In this document: positions 36,998 through 47,995 of the stretch, piece by piece
Layout: each line of letters opens with the position of its first letter
Position numbering within the stretch: the first letter of the stretch is position 1
Source: Branchipolynoe longqiensis
Lineage: Eukaryota; Annelida; Polychaeta; Phyllodocida; Polynoidae
Direction: 5' to 3'
DNA: 64,000 nt
NCBI GenBank assembly: GCA_030323885.1
Contig: CM059197.1
Coordinates: forward strand, 29,593,178-29,657,177
Made by a program: the position numbers and the translations under genes
Notes under the pieces: model-generated
Database searches by the model: none
The model's input: the letters and a program-made list of their open reading frames with translations, nothing else
What the model was told of the DNA's origin: nothing

Positions 36998-37232
36998 GGG
37001 AATTCCGAAGAAACCCAGGACTACATCCCAAAAAAATTAAAAAGGGGGGGGGGGGAATTCCGTAGAAACCCCAGGAATAAAACCTCATAATGTGATGGTT
37101 CCAACTCTCCGCACAACGCACGGTTAAGCAAAAAAGGAGGGGGAATTCCGTAGAAACCCCAGGAATAAATCCTGAAAAAAAGGGGGGGGGGGGGGGGGGG
37201 GAGATTCCATAGAAACCCAGGAATAAAACCAC
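36998..37232. repeat. Four copies of a GGAATTCCGTAGAAACCC motif with poly-G
   Basis: GGAATTCCGTAGAAACCCCA and GGAATAAA words repeat near 37000, 37057, 37140 and 37200, the last three preceded by G runs. The G runs are probably length-uncertain. Confidence 0.7.
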
Positions 37233-38010
37233 AGCGGCATGCATCTCCTTTGATGTCACGCCGAAAAATAAATACCAACACATGACAAACAACTTCGGTG
37301 CTCAACGAATCTAGTGACACACCGGAAAACAAAATCATAAAATATCATAAAAAAGGACACAATTAATCAAATACCTTGTGCTACTTATTCAAGTTGAATA
37401 AGAACGACTTCGATAAAGCGGAAATTCAGTAGAAAATGCCCCTGATTCGCTCCTAAAAATCATTACCAATGTTGACAATCAGCCAACATGGTGGTGCTTA
37501 ACAACATGTCATGCACCGGTATTCCAACAAGTTAACCTGAATCCTCAGTTAAACTGTTCTCAATTATCAAAAACTCACACAGGGTATAGTACACATGTTA
37601 ATAACAATTATGCTCATTATTTTCATAAACTAATGCAATTTATGGTGTATTTGTAGCAAATCTTGCTCCAAATGGCAGTGCTCGACCAACATGTCTAGCA
37701 CCAACAAAAATACCCTGAATCCTCAGTTAATTTGCCATTTGCTCCATAAAAATAGTACAAGGTATTCTGCACATGTTTAAATACAATTGGGTAAAATAAT
37801 TCCATAAAATTACTGCGAATTATGGTGTATTTGTAGCAAACCCTGCTCCAAAATGGCGAAAACATGAGGAAGCAGAGTACAGCACACATATGTGTAAATA
37901 AATAAATAAACCCCATAATCATAATGTGGGATTTTATCATATCCGGTCTGTCTATATTCTTAAATATCTGTTAAACACAATGTTGGTTTATCATTACTTG
38001 ACCAAATTGC

Positions 38011-38402
38011 CGGTGTGGCGGTTTCAGCGCCCGGTCAGTTTCAGCGGCCTGTCGTGGCTTCTGCGCATGCGCGGATTTTCGCACGTTGCGGCGAGCACTG
38101 CTATTGTTTTGTTTACACTCGGCGATTCGACGCTGATCTAACTGCTACATTAATATCGCTTGGAATTTAAGGTTAATTTAATTAAATTTCATTATTTGAG
38201 TATGTAATTCTGTTAAATATGATCGCATTCAATAGATTTCGGCCTAATCGGTCCCTAACACTGCCGGGCACCAGCGATAGTTACAGCTGAGCTTGTAGCC
38301 GGCGAGGCCACGGGTGTTTTGCATATGTCTTAAAATCCGCGCATGCGCAGAAGCCACGACAGGCCGCTGAAACTGACCGGGCGCTGAAACCGCCACACCG
38401 GT
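38011..38402. mobile_element. Foldback MITE with ~70-bp inverted ends
   Basis: CGGTGTGGCGGTTTCAGCGC ... at the left is matched by its exact inverse ending CGCTGAAACCGCCACACCG. The interior from GCTTCTGCGCATGCGCGG to CGCATTCA is shared with 40745-41005. Confidence 0.85.
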
Positions 38403-38712
38403 GCTCGACACTGTTTCGCACCGAACTGTCAAGTACAGATAACAACGGTGCTCGACAAAAGTTGTGCACTGGGCCACGAAGCAAAAGTATCATGAAAACT
38501 CTGTCAAACCACCAACTTAACATTGTACAACGTTATTAAACTTCAGTAACCACAAAATTTAATTCATTTAACAAGCAAAAGCCATAAGGCCAACCACAAT
38601 GACAGTGTCATCTCGGGAAAAAAACCAAGATGGCAGTGCTTCGTCAAAACGTTCCATACGGGAACCCGAATCGTATTAACACGAAGCCAGAGGGTTAGTA
38701 CCGAGGTAAAAT

Positions 38713-38980
38713 TGTAATAAAAACTGCCATGGTGCGTCTTCATTTGAGCTGAGTGGTGTTACGTCGTTCCAAATGGGTCCGTCAATTCTTACAATAAGGT
38801 CAGTTATGAGTACATCTTTGAACGATGCAATAAGTGGAGACGTTTTAAGGCATATATAATTTGTGGTAGTTCCAACCGCTCCACCGTCCTGGTATGACCA
38901 AGGATGTTGCTAGGAAGTTAAACCCCAATAAATAAATCCAACCACTTCCCCCCCCACCTACAGAAAAGCTTCTTGGTTGA
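38713..38980. other. Spacer with a solo SINE tail
   Basis: Bases 38884-38936 are a plus-strand SINE A tail (CCGTCCTGGTATGACCAAGG to CCCCAATAAATAAA). The phrase near 38708-38765 is also present at 32205-32265. Confidence 0.6.
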
Positions 38981-39034
38981 TTGTTTGTTTGTTGTTTTAA
39001 GTCCTAGCAACATCTAAGGTCATATCAGGACGGG
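38981..39034 (-). mobile_element. Solo SINE A tail with perfect 10-bp target duplication
   Basis: TTGTTTGTTTGTTGTTTTAA to CATATCAGGACGGG, flanked by TCTTGGTTGA at 38971-38980 and 39035-39044. Confidence 0.92.
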
Positions 39035-39204
39035 TCTTGGTTGAGAGGTGGTCACTTATTCTCGTTGAGCCATGCGATAAGTGAACACTTGTAAAGGGTA
39101 GAATTTGTAGTTTTCAAATCACCCCCACCCCCACCCCAAAGAATATTCTGTCCACCAAAATCTACAAGGTAGACACATTTTGAACCCCCCCCCCCCCCCG
39201 CCCC

Positions 39205-39290
39205 CAGCACATACCACAGCATTTGATGAACCAGTTGTCGACCACTGGTTCGAACAGCAAATAGCCCAAACTGCAAACGGACCCACTGAG
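39205..39290 (-). mobile_element. SINE family B fragment
   Basis: AGCACATACCACAGCATTTG then GACCACTGGTTCGAACAGCA: the part of the mollusc-type SINE that follows the fragment seen at 6731. Confidence 0.7.
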
Positions 39291-39314
39291 CCTTAACCAT
39301 CGATTCACCCTGTG

Positions 39315-39998
39315 GCCATGTTGAAACCAGACCGAGGGCACTTACGCGTCTGCGAGGCTGTATTTAAATACTTTTTTTGTCGACCAAAGCCTCTCGAAAT
39401 CACTCAAATTTGAGGGTATTCATTTTTTTAAAGTAAGATTCATCTTTGCATATGCGTTTTCTATCTAGTGGCAAATTTTCACAAAGATTGGGTGACCCTT
39501 GCATGGTGATTTTTCCCATTCTTTAACTACAATGTGACTGTCAACTTCAAGTCTGCATAGTTATGGTGGTATCATGTAATGCAGCACCGTCAGCGTAGTT
39601 ATCTCTAACACAGTTAAACAACTATTCTTAGTAATTACAAATTAATAAAAGCTTTAAAAGGGTTAAAATAAAAAGATTTAATATATCTATATTAAGAAAG
39701 TCATGCAATTTTGAATTGAAAAGATTGGCAGCCAAGGTGTGTGATTTTGTTGACATTGCCTACTGAAATGCATCTGATCATCACTCAATCTTCATGAAAA
39801 TTGACCAATAAATACAAAAAAGGTAAGCAAAAATAATTAGGATAGTTTCAAAAGTTAATATCTTCAGATTTTACTCCTTTAATTTATGTAGTAGTTCATA
39901 CACATCGGCACAGAGTAGTATCTTATGGCCATTTCCAATACCGACGCTTACTCAGCCTCGTTCTGATGCCTAATTAGGTCGCGTGTGAATATGGTGAA
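39315..39998. repeat. 700-bp dispersed repeat, copy 2
   Basis: Near-identical to 9129-9905 but without the SINE tail, so it shows the empty site. Confidence 0.85.
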
Positions 39999-40486
39999 TG
40001 ATGCCGGTATTATTTGTTTTGCCATTATTCTTGAAACAAATCGACAACATGTCCAAATATTGGTTACGTGAATCCCATTTATTTATTTGTTGTTGTCTTT
40101 ACAAAACCAGCACCACTTCCCCACAGGAAAGTTCCAAATGTTAATAATCTAGTTGCAATATTCAGCATAGATATTATAAAATTATGTTTAGATATAATAT
40201 ATAAATATAAAAAAATATATATATTATGTATAAACATGTGTAAGTATTGATAGATAATTACCGCATACAGAGGAGACATTTTTTTTTATACAGGTATTTC
40301 TAAAATTACATTTTCACATTATCTGACTGCTAGTCCAGACGACAATTTCCTGCATATTCATTGAATTAGATCAATTACTGTTAATAGTTAATTCAGTCAG
40401 TACTTAGTAGCATACAGTTTTCACGTCCAGTACATAATGAGTGCCATCGAATGCAGACAAATGTCCATTTGGGAAACCAAAAACAA
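39999..40486. other. Spacer, nothing recognised
   Basis: AT-rich sequence with a weak (AT)n near 40195-40225. Confidence 0.4.
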
Positions 40487-41260
40487 AAACCTTGTTTTAT
40501 TCAACACCACGCTCCTCTATTCTCAACTGTCATTGCCTATTGGACGTCAAACATATGGTCATTCTGACATTTCTTTGGAGGAAACCTGCTGCTGCTGCCG
40601 CCATATAAGCTGCGTTTACACGGCCAAAAGTAAAACGATTCAAGACAAAGCGTTCTACCTGAAACGTTCTCGTGGCGCGTTTACACGGCAGCCTTCAGCG
40701 CACCAATGCGACTGAAAACTCCCCAAAACAACAACAACTGTGTCGTATTTTCGTGGCTTCTGCGCATGCGCGGATTTTCGCACGGTGCGGCATCACTGCT
40801 ATTTGTTTTGTTTACACTCGGCGATTCAACGCTGATCGAGCTGCTACGTTAATATCGGTTGGAATTTAAGGTTAATTTAATTAAATTTCATTATTTGAGT
40901 ATGAAATTCTGTTAAATATGATCGCATTCACTAGATTTCGGCCTAATCAGGCCCTAACACTGCTGGGCACCAGCGATTAGTTACTGCTGAGACTGTAGCC
41001 GGCGAGCACCACTATTGTACACTATAGCTGCCTAGGAACCAGCTGAAACGTTTCCTGTAGACCACCTGATTAGGTGGTATACGCGGGACGTTCCAGCCGA
41101 AACGGTTCAGCCCTAAAACGCCGCAGTGCCGCGTTTACACGGACACATTTAAAACGAACTAGGCAACTGGTTCCAGCTGGGGCGTTTCAACTCGCCCGTG
41201 TAAACGCAGCTATAGACTACTCTTTCCGATAAGCAGCAAGGAAAAATCACTTATGGAAAA
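40487..41260 (-). mobile_element. SINE family B split by a MITE
   Basis: SINE B words (TATTGGACGTCAAACATATG, TTCTTTGGAGGAAACCTGC) stop at about 40603 and resume as CTACTCTTTCCGATAAGCAG at 41217. The same two parts are joined in the copy at 6731. Confidence 0.75.
40604..41216. mobile_element. MITE with GCGTTTACACGG ends inside SINE B
   Basis: Inverted ends TATAAGCTGCGTTTACACGG and CCCGTGTAAACGCAGCTATA. The ends carry several more CGTTTACACGG words. The core at 40745-41005 is the interior of the 38011 MITE, so this is a composite. Confidence 0.78.
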
Positions 41261-41445
41261 AGAAATAATGACTTTCTCCCAGATCTAAGGTTTAGGTTTC
41301 CTTGTTGGCTTCAGCTGGACTGGTCACTGCAGGGTTGTGTAGATCATATTCACAGGCACTCAACATAACCCTTGTCGGCTGTAAAGTAAAACATAATGGC
41401 GCTTGTTAGGACAATTATCCAGCACAGACACTTCCCACCACCAAT

Positions 41446-41459
41446 TCGCCCCCTAGTGG
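41446..41459 (-). promoter_or_regulatory. CTCF-like site
   Basis: Reads CCACTAGGGGGCGA, 13 of 14 positions of the CTCF core consensus. It lies in the convergent intergenic region. Confidence 0.4.
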
Positions 41460-41551
41460 CAGTGGCAGGAATTAATTAGTTCGCTGTACAAAATGATACA
41501 TGGATCAAATCTGAAGGATTTTCAGGAACCAACCATCTTGGCATGTCAAGA

Positions 41552-41665
41552 TAGTTGGTTGTTGGAGTTTTACGTCCTGGCAACATCTAATGGCATCAAG
41601 ACGGCCACCGACTTGTGACCGTGCGCACTCATGGCGACTTTATAGTGCTGCCCCACTAGGAGACA
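41552..41665 (-). mobile_element. SINE family A, 5'-truncated, 9-bp target duplication
   Basis: The tail and body to CCCCACTAGGAGACA are flanked by ATGTCAAGA at 41543-41551 and 41666-41674. Confidence 0.9.
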
Positions 41666-41937
41666 ATGTCAAGAACTAATGTATTGCGAAGGTTCCACTA
41701 GTGAGGTATTTAGACCTGATTTGTACGTGGTATTTGAAACTTTGTAAGGCAATCGCAAGCTAACACATCACGTTAGATTTTTTTTCCAATATATGGGTGT
41801 CCCTCCCGTCTATTGAAATCACAATTAGTCTGAAATAATTTAATGAATGAAATCGGGATAAAGTAAATAGTTTTCAATCCCTTTTCAGGTAGCAAGCAAT
41901 TAAGCCTATTCACACCAACCTTTGCATGGTGTCAATT

Positions 41938-42344
41938 AGATAAAAGATTCACCCGGTACTTGTAGTACACGGGTGAAGATCAGCCTTATATAAATACGGG
42001 CGAAAATAGCGTCAGTATGGAACATCACCTAGAAACTGTGGCTCCAGTATCAAATGGCTACCCATGAAGGCACAGAGTTGGTGAAATTGGAGAGAATACA
42101 AAAAGACAAGATGGCGGCCGCAGAATGCCGTCGATTTCACTTTTAAATCTTATTAAACTAGATATTATATTATATTTTTCAACTCAAAGGTAGCGTGCTC
42201 TGAATAATACATATTTAAAGAATAAATGTTGCTTCTTAGATTGTGAAATTAGGCTCTCAATTCTTTGACCCGAATTTTCGCCACCTTTTACATAGGGTTG
42301 GTTTGCACCCCTACTGCAGCAGTATGGGGTGAATCTTGTATCTA
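41938..42344 (+). mobile_element. MITE family C, copy 3
   Basis: 407 bp; flanks GGTGTCAATT (41928-41937) and GGTGTCAGTT (42345-42354), one mismatch. Confidence 0.88.
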
Positions 42345-42354
42345 GGTGTCAGTT

Positions 42355-42907
42355 CGCTAACCAACAGTTTTATATTTATTTAGTGTCTATATGTATGACA
42401 TATATGTGATGTATAACGTAGTATGCGAGTATAAAGATTCGTAGGGTATTATTACTTATTATTATTATTGTTATCCTCCATAAGGTACAACACTGTACCG
42501 GTGGCGCCATCTCGGCCATCTCGCCCACCTTGCCTCCCCCGGATGTTGACCAGTGTCAGTCACACCGAAATTTTTTTAATAAATGTGTACATATTTTATA
42601 CATCATGAATAAAATCGGAATTATTTCAATTAGTCTACTGAATATATAATAGATATATTAATACGAAATTACATAATGATATACGAATGTACGTCATAGA
42701 TATGTGTGAATCTACTTATATGCGAATCTACGTATCATAGATATGCGAATCTCCATTTTATAGAGATCTAAATATAATTCTAGGTGTACAACTCGCAAAT
42801 TAATCTTATTCATATACGAATCTACATAATATACGTCATATATAAATAAATATCTACTACAGGAGATATAAATCTAGGTATCTATTCATTATACATAACA
42901 AATCTAT
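42355..42907. other. Spacer, AT-rich
   Basis: Contains TTATTATTATTATTG and a series of ATACGAATCTACGTAT-like words near 42660-42840 that look like decayed tandem repeats. Nothing coding. Confidence 0.45.
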
Positions 42908-43231
42908 GTTTGTTGTTTTATGTCCTAGCAACATCTAAGGTCATATCAGGATGGGTACCGACTTGTGACAGTGCGCACTCATGGCAATTTTATAGTGCTG
43001 CCCCACTGGAAGACCAGACCGCTGGCACCATGACCTGATATCCCACTCAGTCACATTATCCTGACACTGAGCCAACCAGTCCTTGCCCTATCCTAATAAT
43101 GCCGAGCGCCAGGCTAGGAAGCGACAAGTATCAATTTTTAAGTCATTGGTTTGACTCGACCTGGGTTCGATCCCACGACCTACCAACACGGGAGACGGAA
43201 GCTCTAACTAATTCGGCCATCCCGTCTGGTC
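42908..43231 (-). mobile_element. SINE family A, full length with 12-bp target duplication
   Basis: Complete 324-bp copy: tail TTTGTTGTTTTATGTCCTAG, body, B box as GGGTTCGATCCCACG, head GGCCATCCCGTCTGGT. Flanked by TAACAAATCTAT at 42896-42907 and 43232-43243. A reference copy for the family. Confidence 0.93.
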
Positions 43232-43282
43232 TAACAAATCTATAATATACATAATACATAAAGATGTATGAGAATTAACTGC

Positions 43283-43465
43283 CTAAAACTGCCTCTGCAG
43301 TGGATATGGCTTACAGTGTAGTTTATTGGCACCGGTGCAGTACTTCTTGAATTGGCCGTTGTTCTTGATCTTCATGTAGCCGCGGTTCCACTGTACAGGT
43401 AAGTCGTTATCCTTCCGCGTCATAATCGAGTTCCCGTCCAGCATGCATGTATAGGGCGTAGCAAT
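43283..43465 (-). CDS. Gene 2, last exon: C-terminal helix of the solute-binding domain
   Basis: Acceptor TTTTGTTGGCAG|; 60 codons from IATPYTCMLDGNSIMTRKDN to TAG at 43285-43283. The stretch LPVQWNRGYMKIKNNGQFKK followed by YC matches the family C-terminus (bulky residue, long helix, then G-x-aromatic-x-x-Y). Cys308 and Cys316 bring the count to eight, an even number that fits disulfide bonding outside the cell. The C-terminus is complete and there is no second membrane helix, so this is not an ion channel subunit. No clear AATAAA was seen close downstream. Confidence 0.87.
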   Translation of the reverse strand: MATPYTCMLDGNSIMTRKDNDLPVQWNRGYMKIKNNGQFKKYCTGANKLHCKPYPLQRQF

Positions 43466-44390
43466 CTGCCAACAAAACAGGTCAGGTCAGGTCCATTGCG
43501 TTACGGTTGGGTTTGATTGATTGGTGGTTTCTTTACGCCGTGTCGGCAGCATAAGGCATATTCACGGTGATGGTTACGCTTGGGCGCTTACATCAGTAAT
43601 ATCATGTCAGGGGATTAGCTTCCTCCGAGCTAGTGGAGACGAAGCCCCGCGCAGGAGCCGGAGAGGTGCATGCTGGTACCCACCCCCAACCCCGGAGAGG
43701 GGGGGGGGGGTGCAACCCACTCCAGATCTTATTGCATGCGATAACGTGCTTATCTCTATCAATATATATATATATATAGAGACATAGGCATATGCATAGC
43801 CCTATAGGCATATGCATAGCCCTATAGGCATATGCACAGTTTTTATACAGTATGTATGTGCGTACATGTGTACATCGTACACGTTATGAGAACATGGGTA
43901 ATAGAATACGCAGGAATGACGTCTCATTTCCCTTCAAGACAAAGCATCAATTGTTCTATTAATAGACTGAATCTTGGCTGCCGTCTCAACCCGTACGCTT
44001 CCTAGCATTATAAGTTAACGTTAACGGACTAGCCCGCCTTTCAGCTCACTTCGACCTCGGCTGCAGTTCCTTCAACACCTACACGACGAGATCCATTGTT
44101 TACGATCCCACCCACCCAAGCTTGTAAGAATATCTAGTGGGTCAAGTTCTGTAAGCCTCGTAATTATCTCAAAACATTATCTCTATAACTCTGACATGTA
44201 ATAAATAAAGCTGGTAATGAATGGCAATATATACTACGTCGTTCTTGTATGTTTCAATTAAAGATTGTATTAATACATTAAAAATATTCTCAGGTGCAAA
44301 TGACAATGAAACTCACCCATTAGAAACGAGTCTGGCTGGTGGCGGCGCCACCAATCATGTACGTGGGACCAAGGATGCAACTTACAGAAT
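43466..44390. other. Intron of gene 2
   Basis: Bases about 43665-43755 (GCATGCTGGTACCCACCCCC, G run, ATTGCATGCGATAACG) resemble about 51210-51310, an unclassified dispersed repeat. A short TATAGGCATATGCATAGCCC tandem lies at 43785-43835. No exon seen. Confidence 0.5.
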
Positions 44391-44443
44391 GGTTGGTTGG
44401 AGTTTATCGTCCTCGCAACATCTAAGGTCATATCAGAACGGGA
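44391..44443 (-). mobile_element. Solo SINE A tail with 9-bp target duplication
   Basis: GGTTGGTTGGAGTTTATCGT to TATCAGAACGGG, flanked by TTACAGAAT at 44382-44390 and 44445-44453. Confidence 0.88.
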
Positions 44444-44563
44444 GTTACAGAATACCATCTACAATAATAGACATCAATACAGTTCCCTTCCTCGCCTTTA
44501 TACTCGCATAATACATATACCTCACATAAATACTATTTTGAGTACAGGAAATCAATCACTTAC

Positions 44564-44632
44564 CCGCGTGAGGATGTTGGCATCCACCTTAGCCCGCACC
44601 GTCGTGTCCGTGGTGAAGAGCGCGACCCAATT
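44564..44632 (-). CDS. Gene 2, 69-bp exon
   Basis: Acceptor GTGTCTTGTAG|, donor ACGCGG|GTAAGT, phase 0 on both sides, 23 codons: NWVALFTTDTTVRAKVDANI then LTR. It occupies the place where the family has the strand and loop with the D-A-x-x-x-D pattern (here W-V-A-L-F-T-T-D). It is short and flanked by large introns, but its phases, splice sites and place in the fold agree. Confidence 0.78.
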
Positions 44633-44695
44633 CTACAAGACACGCAGTGCAGAGTAATTACGCATGCGCAGTAAGAATGCGCGCAGGTCACTGGA

Positions 44696-44765
44696 CCATT
44701 AAAGTTGCAAAGTCCGATGAAGCATCAACTTTTCAAAACCAGAATAATAATCTAGATTGCATTCT
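44696..44765. mobile_element. MITE family B end fragment
   Basis: ATTAAAGTTGCAAAGTCCGA then TGAAGCATCAACTTTTC and AATCTAGATTGCATTCTACA, as at 51548. Confidence 0.7.
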
Positions 44766-44822
44766 ACATTATACATATTAATACATACAAGGAAGCGTAT
44801 TCTTCAGTGTTATGTGTGGTCT

Positions 44823-45240
44823 ACTCTAATGTATGGGGGCTGAGACATGGACAATCTCTAAGAAAATGTACAAATGTTTAGCAGCGTTTGAGATGTGGAC
44901 ATATCAAAGCATGATGAAAATATCATGGACAAAGAAGATCGCCAACAAAGAAGTTCTCAGAAAAATTCAAAATAAGAAACGCTTGTTTGCCACTATACAG
45001 ACAAAGAAACTTACTTATTTTGGCCACATCATTTGTCAGAGTTCAATATACCGTACATTGTTGGAAGGGAAGGTGAATGGCAGCAGAGGGAGAGGTGGAC
45101 CAAGAACATCATGGTTTACAAATATTACAGTGGACAGGCTTGAATTATTCACAGTCTATCAGAACAGCACACCATCGGGACAAGTGGAGAACCATTGCAT
45201 CCAACCCTCGACTAGAGGACTGAACTATTGATTGATTGAT
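44823..45240 (+). pseudogene. 3' fragment of a non-LTR retrotransposon reverse transcriptase ORF
   Basis: About 130 codons after the catalytic domain: GAETWTISKKMYKCLAAFEM, KISWTKKIANKEVLRKI, LTYFGHIICQS, LEGKVNGSRGRGGPRTSW. This is the familiar C-terminal block of LINE-encoded endonuclease/reverse transcriptases. A frameshift near 45150 moves the end (HRDKWRTIASNPRLED) to another frame, and the element ends in a short (TGAT)n tail at 45230-45240. It sits in an intron of gene 2 and is inactive. Confidence 0.85.
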
Positions 45241-46298
45241 TCTACATTCTAACTTAAATACTAATAGACTGTATATACTTGTACATGCGGGTGTAGGCGC
45301 CTGCGGGCACCTCCCGTCCCCCCCCCCCCCCCCCCCCCCGCCCAATCCCCTCGGTTTAATTAAATTGGCCATGTGTCTGCGAACGCACTTACAGTTCACC
45401 TCATGGTTTCACTGTATGTGCGCTAGGCGGCGCCACCAGTGCCTAGCCCGACCCGATTCACCATTAGTGCGCCTGCTGCCCACCAGCCCGCGCCACTGTC
45501 GCCTACACAAGGCGTGGCGCTCGACTGACCAGATCGAAAGACGAACGCGCCGCGCCGCCCATGGCCATGTTGCCAACGACACTGGATCCCGCTTTGCTCT
45601 CCGGTCGAGGTACAGGACTGTGGGCCCCAAGAACGTATTGCCACCTGCGGGGGCCACCGCCGCACCATGCCACCACGCCACCACCACACTGATGCCGCGG
45701 AGAGCCTCCACACCCCATTACCACTCCTAAAGCTGCAAGAACAAATGACCCCCCCCCCCCCCCCGCAAAGAAAAAAAACACACAAAAAAAACGGACCGTT
45801 TTAACATCGCTGTTTATCAATGCTGCAGCCCTGCAGCCAGCGACTGCTAGGTCACGAACCCCCTAATAACTAACTAACTGACCAGATCCTCTCCTGATAC
45901 GCCTGCCGGCCTGCCTCTCTCTCTCCATAGACTACTCCTCCCATATAGGTAAAACGGTTCTTGGGAGGGCAAAACGGAAATTGGGCTGCGTTGTGCGATG
46001 TGCGTCGTGGGACTCCGCTTTTGCCAAAGCAACTTCTGATGATTTTTTTTTTTCTCATTTATTGAGTCACGTTGCAATTCGTGCTGCGCTCCAGACTGGT
46101 TTTAGAGGCTTATTGGGGAAGTGTCAATTAACAGACTCGGATTCTGTATTATTGAGGGATAATTAAAAATGTTACAGTTGGGGAATGATGATAACTATCA
46201 GAAGTTCTAAAACCATTCAGTTCAAGGGGCGCGAATTGCTAATCCGAATTACTAATGTTACCGACGTTAATTTGTGTGCGGTTTACTGGGTACGGAGA
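45241..46298. other. Intron of gene 2, unassigned
   Basis: Poly-C at 45317-45339 and 45751-45764, a GC-rich stretch at 45420-45720 whose open frames on both strands lack family support, and AT-rich sequence. Nothing else seen. Confidence 0.45.
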
Positions 46299-46355
46299 CA
46301 CTTCCGAGACACTTCCGAGGCACTTCCGAGGCACTTCCGAGGCACTTACGAGGCA
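46299..46355. repeat. Short 12-bp tandem repeat
   Basis: Five units of GGCACTTCCGAG with small changes. Confidence 0.85.
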
Positions 46356-46476
46356 CAGATCCAGCTTTTCAGGCACCGCCCCCAAAGGGGGCGGGGGGGG
46401 GATACCTAGCAACATCTGATCAAAAAGAATCTCCGGTGGACTGGATGTCATCAGACAGGCTACCAAAGCAGGGACC

Positions 46477-47191
46477 GTATGCAGGAGTCAGTGTTAGCGA
46501 GGCAAAACGGTGTTTGTCGGGAATTCCGGGTTAGCGGCGAAAAAATGGTATGCACGAGTCAGTGTTAGGCCTAACACCAAAGGCTTAACCGGTGTTACCT
46601 TAACCCTAAAAAATATCAGGTTTATCGAGTTTATTAGGCCCAAATCTATTCAATGCGATCATATTTAACAGAATTAAATACGTAATAAGTGAAATTTGGG
46701 GTTAATTAACCCTAAATTCGAAGCATTATTAAGGCTACCGCCGTATTGGCGGCGATATTAATATTTATATGTTCGAATCGACGAACGTAAAGTAAACAAA
46801 CCGCCGCCGCCAGTATGGAAAGCGACGTCGATGCGGCGGCTGCGGCGATTTGTTTACTTTACGTTCGTCGATTCGAACATATAAATATTAATATCGCCGC
46901 TTTTACGGCGGCAGCGTTAATATTGCTTCGAATTTCGGGTTAATTTCCTCAAATTTCACTTATTACGTATTTAATTCTGTTAAATATGATCGCATTTAAT
47001 ATATTTAAGCCTAATATATCGCTAAAGACGCAGAGGGATTTCCCAAATCTATAAATAAATTCACGTTTACCTATAATGAAAGTGTTACGCGCTCCTGCAT
47101 ACGACTTGACACATTTCCCGACTTCGGTGATAGCTAAACGGTAACAGGCTCTAACACCAAAACCCGCTAACACTGACTCCTGCATACGGCA
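46477..47191. mobile_element. 0.7 kb foldback element
   Basis: Arms of about 330 bp: CCGTATGCAGGAGTCAGTGT at the left and CACTGACTCCTGCATACGG at the right. Next to the centre, about 50 bases (from GGCGATATTAATATTTATAT to AACGTAAAGTAAACAAA) are repeated exactly inverted at 46850-46903. The centre holds CCGCCGCCGCCAG and GCGGCGGCTGCGGCG. Arms share GATCGCATT and TTAATTCTGTTAAATATGAT words with the MITEs at 38011 and 40745. No coding region. Confidence 0.88.
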
Positions 47192-47259
47192 GATCCTCTA
47201 TTCTCAACTGCCTTCTGGTTACAGAAAGAGAGGGCGCCCTCGTCTCCGGTTCAAGGTTC

Positions 47260-47598
47260 AATGTAATGGCCCACGGCCCTCCGACTCTCACTCTCGCAGT
47301 CACACACGGAAGAACACCAAGATTCAATCAGTGTACGCTTCATCCTTGGTTTATTGAACCATCTGCTCTCCGCGGCGTCAGTAGTTGTCCTGCCGTCGTC
47401 CCCTCCATAATTAAGAATTACGAAGAGAACCTACCTTCGGAGTCCATGGCTCATGGCACCAATGTAATGGCCCACGGCCCTCCGACTCACTCTTGCAGTC
47501 ACACACAGAAGAACATCAAGATTCAATCAGTGTACGCTTCACCCTTGGTTTATTGAACCATCTGCTCTTCGCGGTGTCAGTAGTTGTCTGACCTGCCC
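47260..47598. repeat. Two direct copies of a ~200-bp unit
   Basis: AATGTAATGGCCCACGGCCC starts copies at 47260 and 47462; both continue to GGTTTATTGAACCATCTGCT and GTCAGTAGTTGTC. The second is shorter. They could be LTR fragments, but no retroelement body was found. Confidence 0.75.
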
Positions 47599-47636
47599 CC
47601 TGACTCGCCAGATCCCACATCGACTCAAGAGGTGTG

Positions 47637-47682
47637 TGTGTGTGGGGTGGGGGGGGGGGGGGGGTGGGGGGGGGGGGGGGCA
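47637..47682. repeat. GT/poly-G tract
   Basis: (GT)n, then about 40 bases of nearly pure G. Likely length errors. Confidence 0.85.
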
Positions 47683-47799
47683 GTCACACGCAGTAGAGGT
47701 CAGCCCAGTTAGGGTCTGACCAGTGGCTACCCGTGCCGCCACCTAGCGCAGTGTAGTGGTACTGCGCTAGTGTACGGCGTAGTCTCCGCTGCTACCGCG

Positions 47800-47962
47800 T
47801 GATGGTAGAGCTCATATTCAGACTACTACAATACCATCAAGAGAAACCTGAAGCTGAGAGACATTAAGACCGACTCATGGACGCAACTCTCACAGCAGAG
47901 AGCTAAATGGAGAGTGGCAGTCAAGTAATGAAAGCAGTCTTTGTCGCATCGTGACCAACAGC

Positions 47963-47993
<31 letters not shown>

Positions 47994-47995
47994 CC
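47800..47995 (+). mobile_element. LINE-like 3' end with (GAT)n tail
   Basis: Reads DIKTDSWTQLSQQRAKWRVA then VK-stop, followed by TGAAAGCAGTCTTTGTCGCA and (GAT)n. Related in the last part to 10980-11090. Confidence 0.6.

Larger units (their letters stand above)
35090..38712 (-). mobile_element. Degraded DIRS-like retrotransposon framed by inverted repeats
   Basis: ATTTTACCTCGGTACTAAGC (35094-35113) has its inverse, GTTAGTACCGAGGTAAAAT, at 38694-38712. Inside, on the minus strand, come an RNase H fragment and then a tyrosine recombinase C-terminus, the order expected for DIRS elements. Most of gag and reverse transcriptase is not readable, and a MITE sits at 38011-38402. Confidence 0.65.

Noticed and set aside
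45409..45820. Overlapping frames on both strands in a GC-rich stretch
   Set aside because: No family resemblance, no phase-compatible link to gene 2, and poly-C inside.
47266..47556. 96-residue frame over the 200-bp direct repeats
   Set aside because: Spans two copies of a repeat; no domain recognised.
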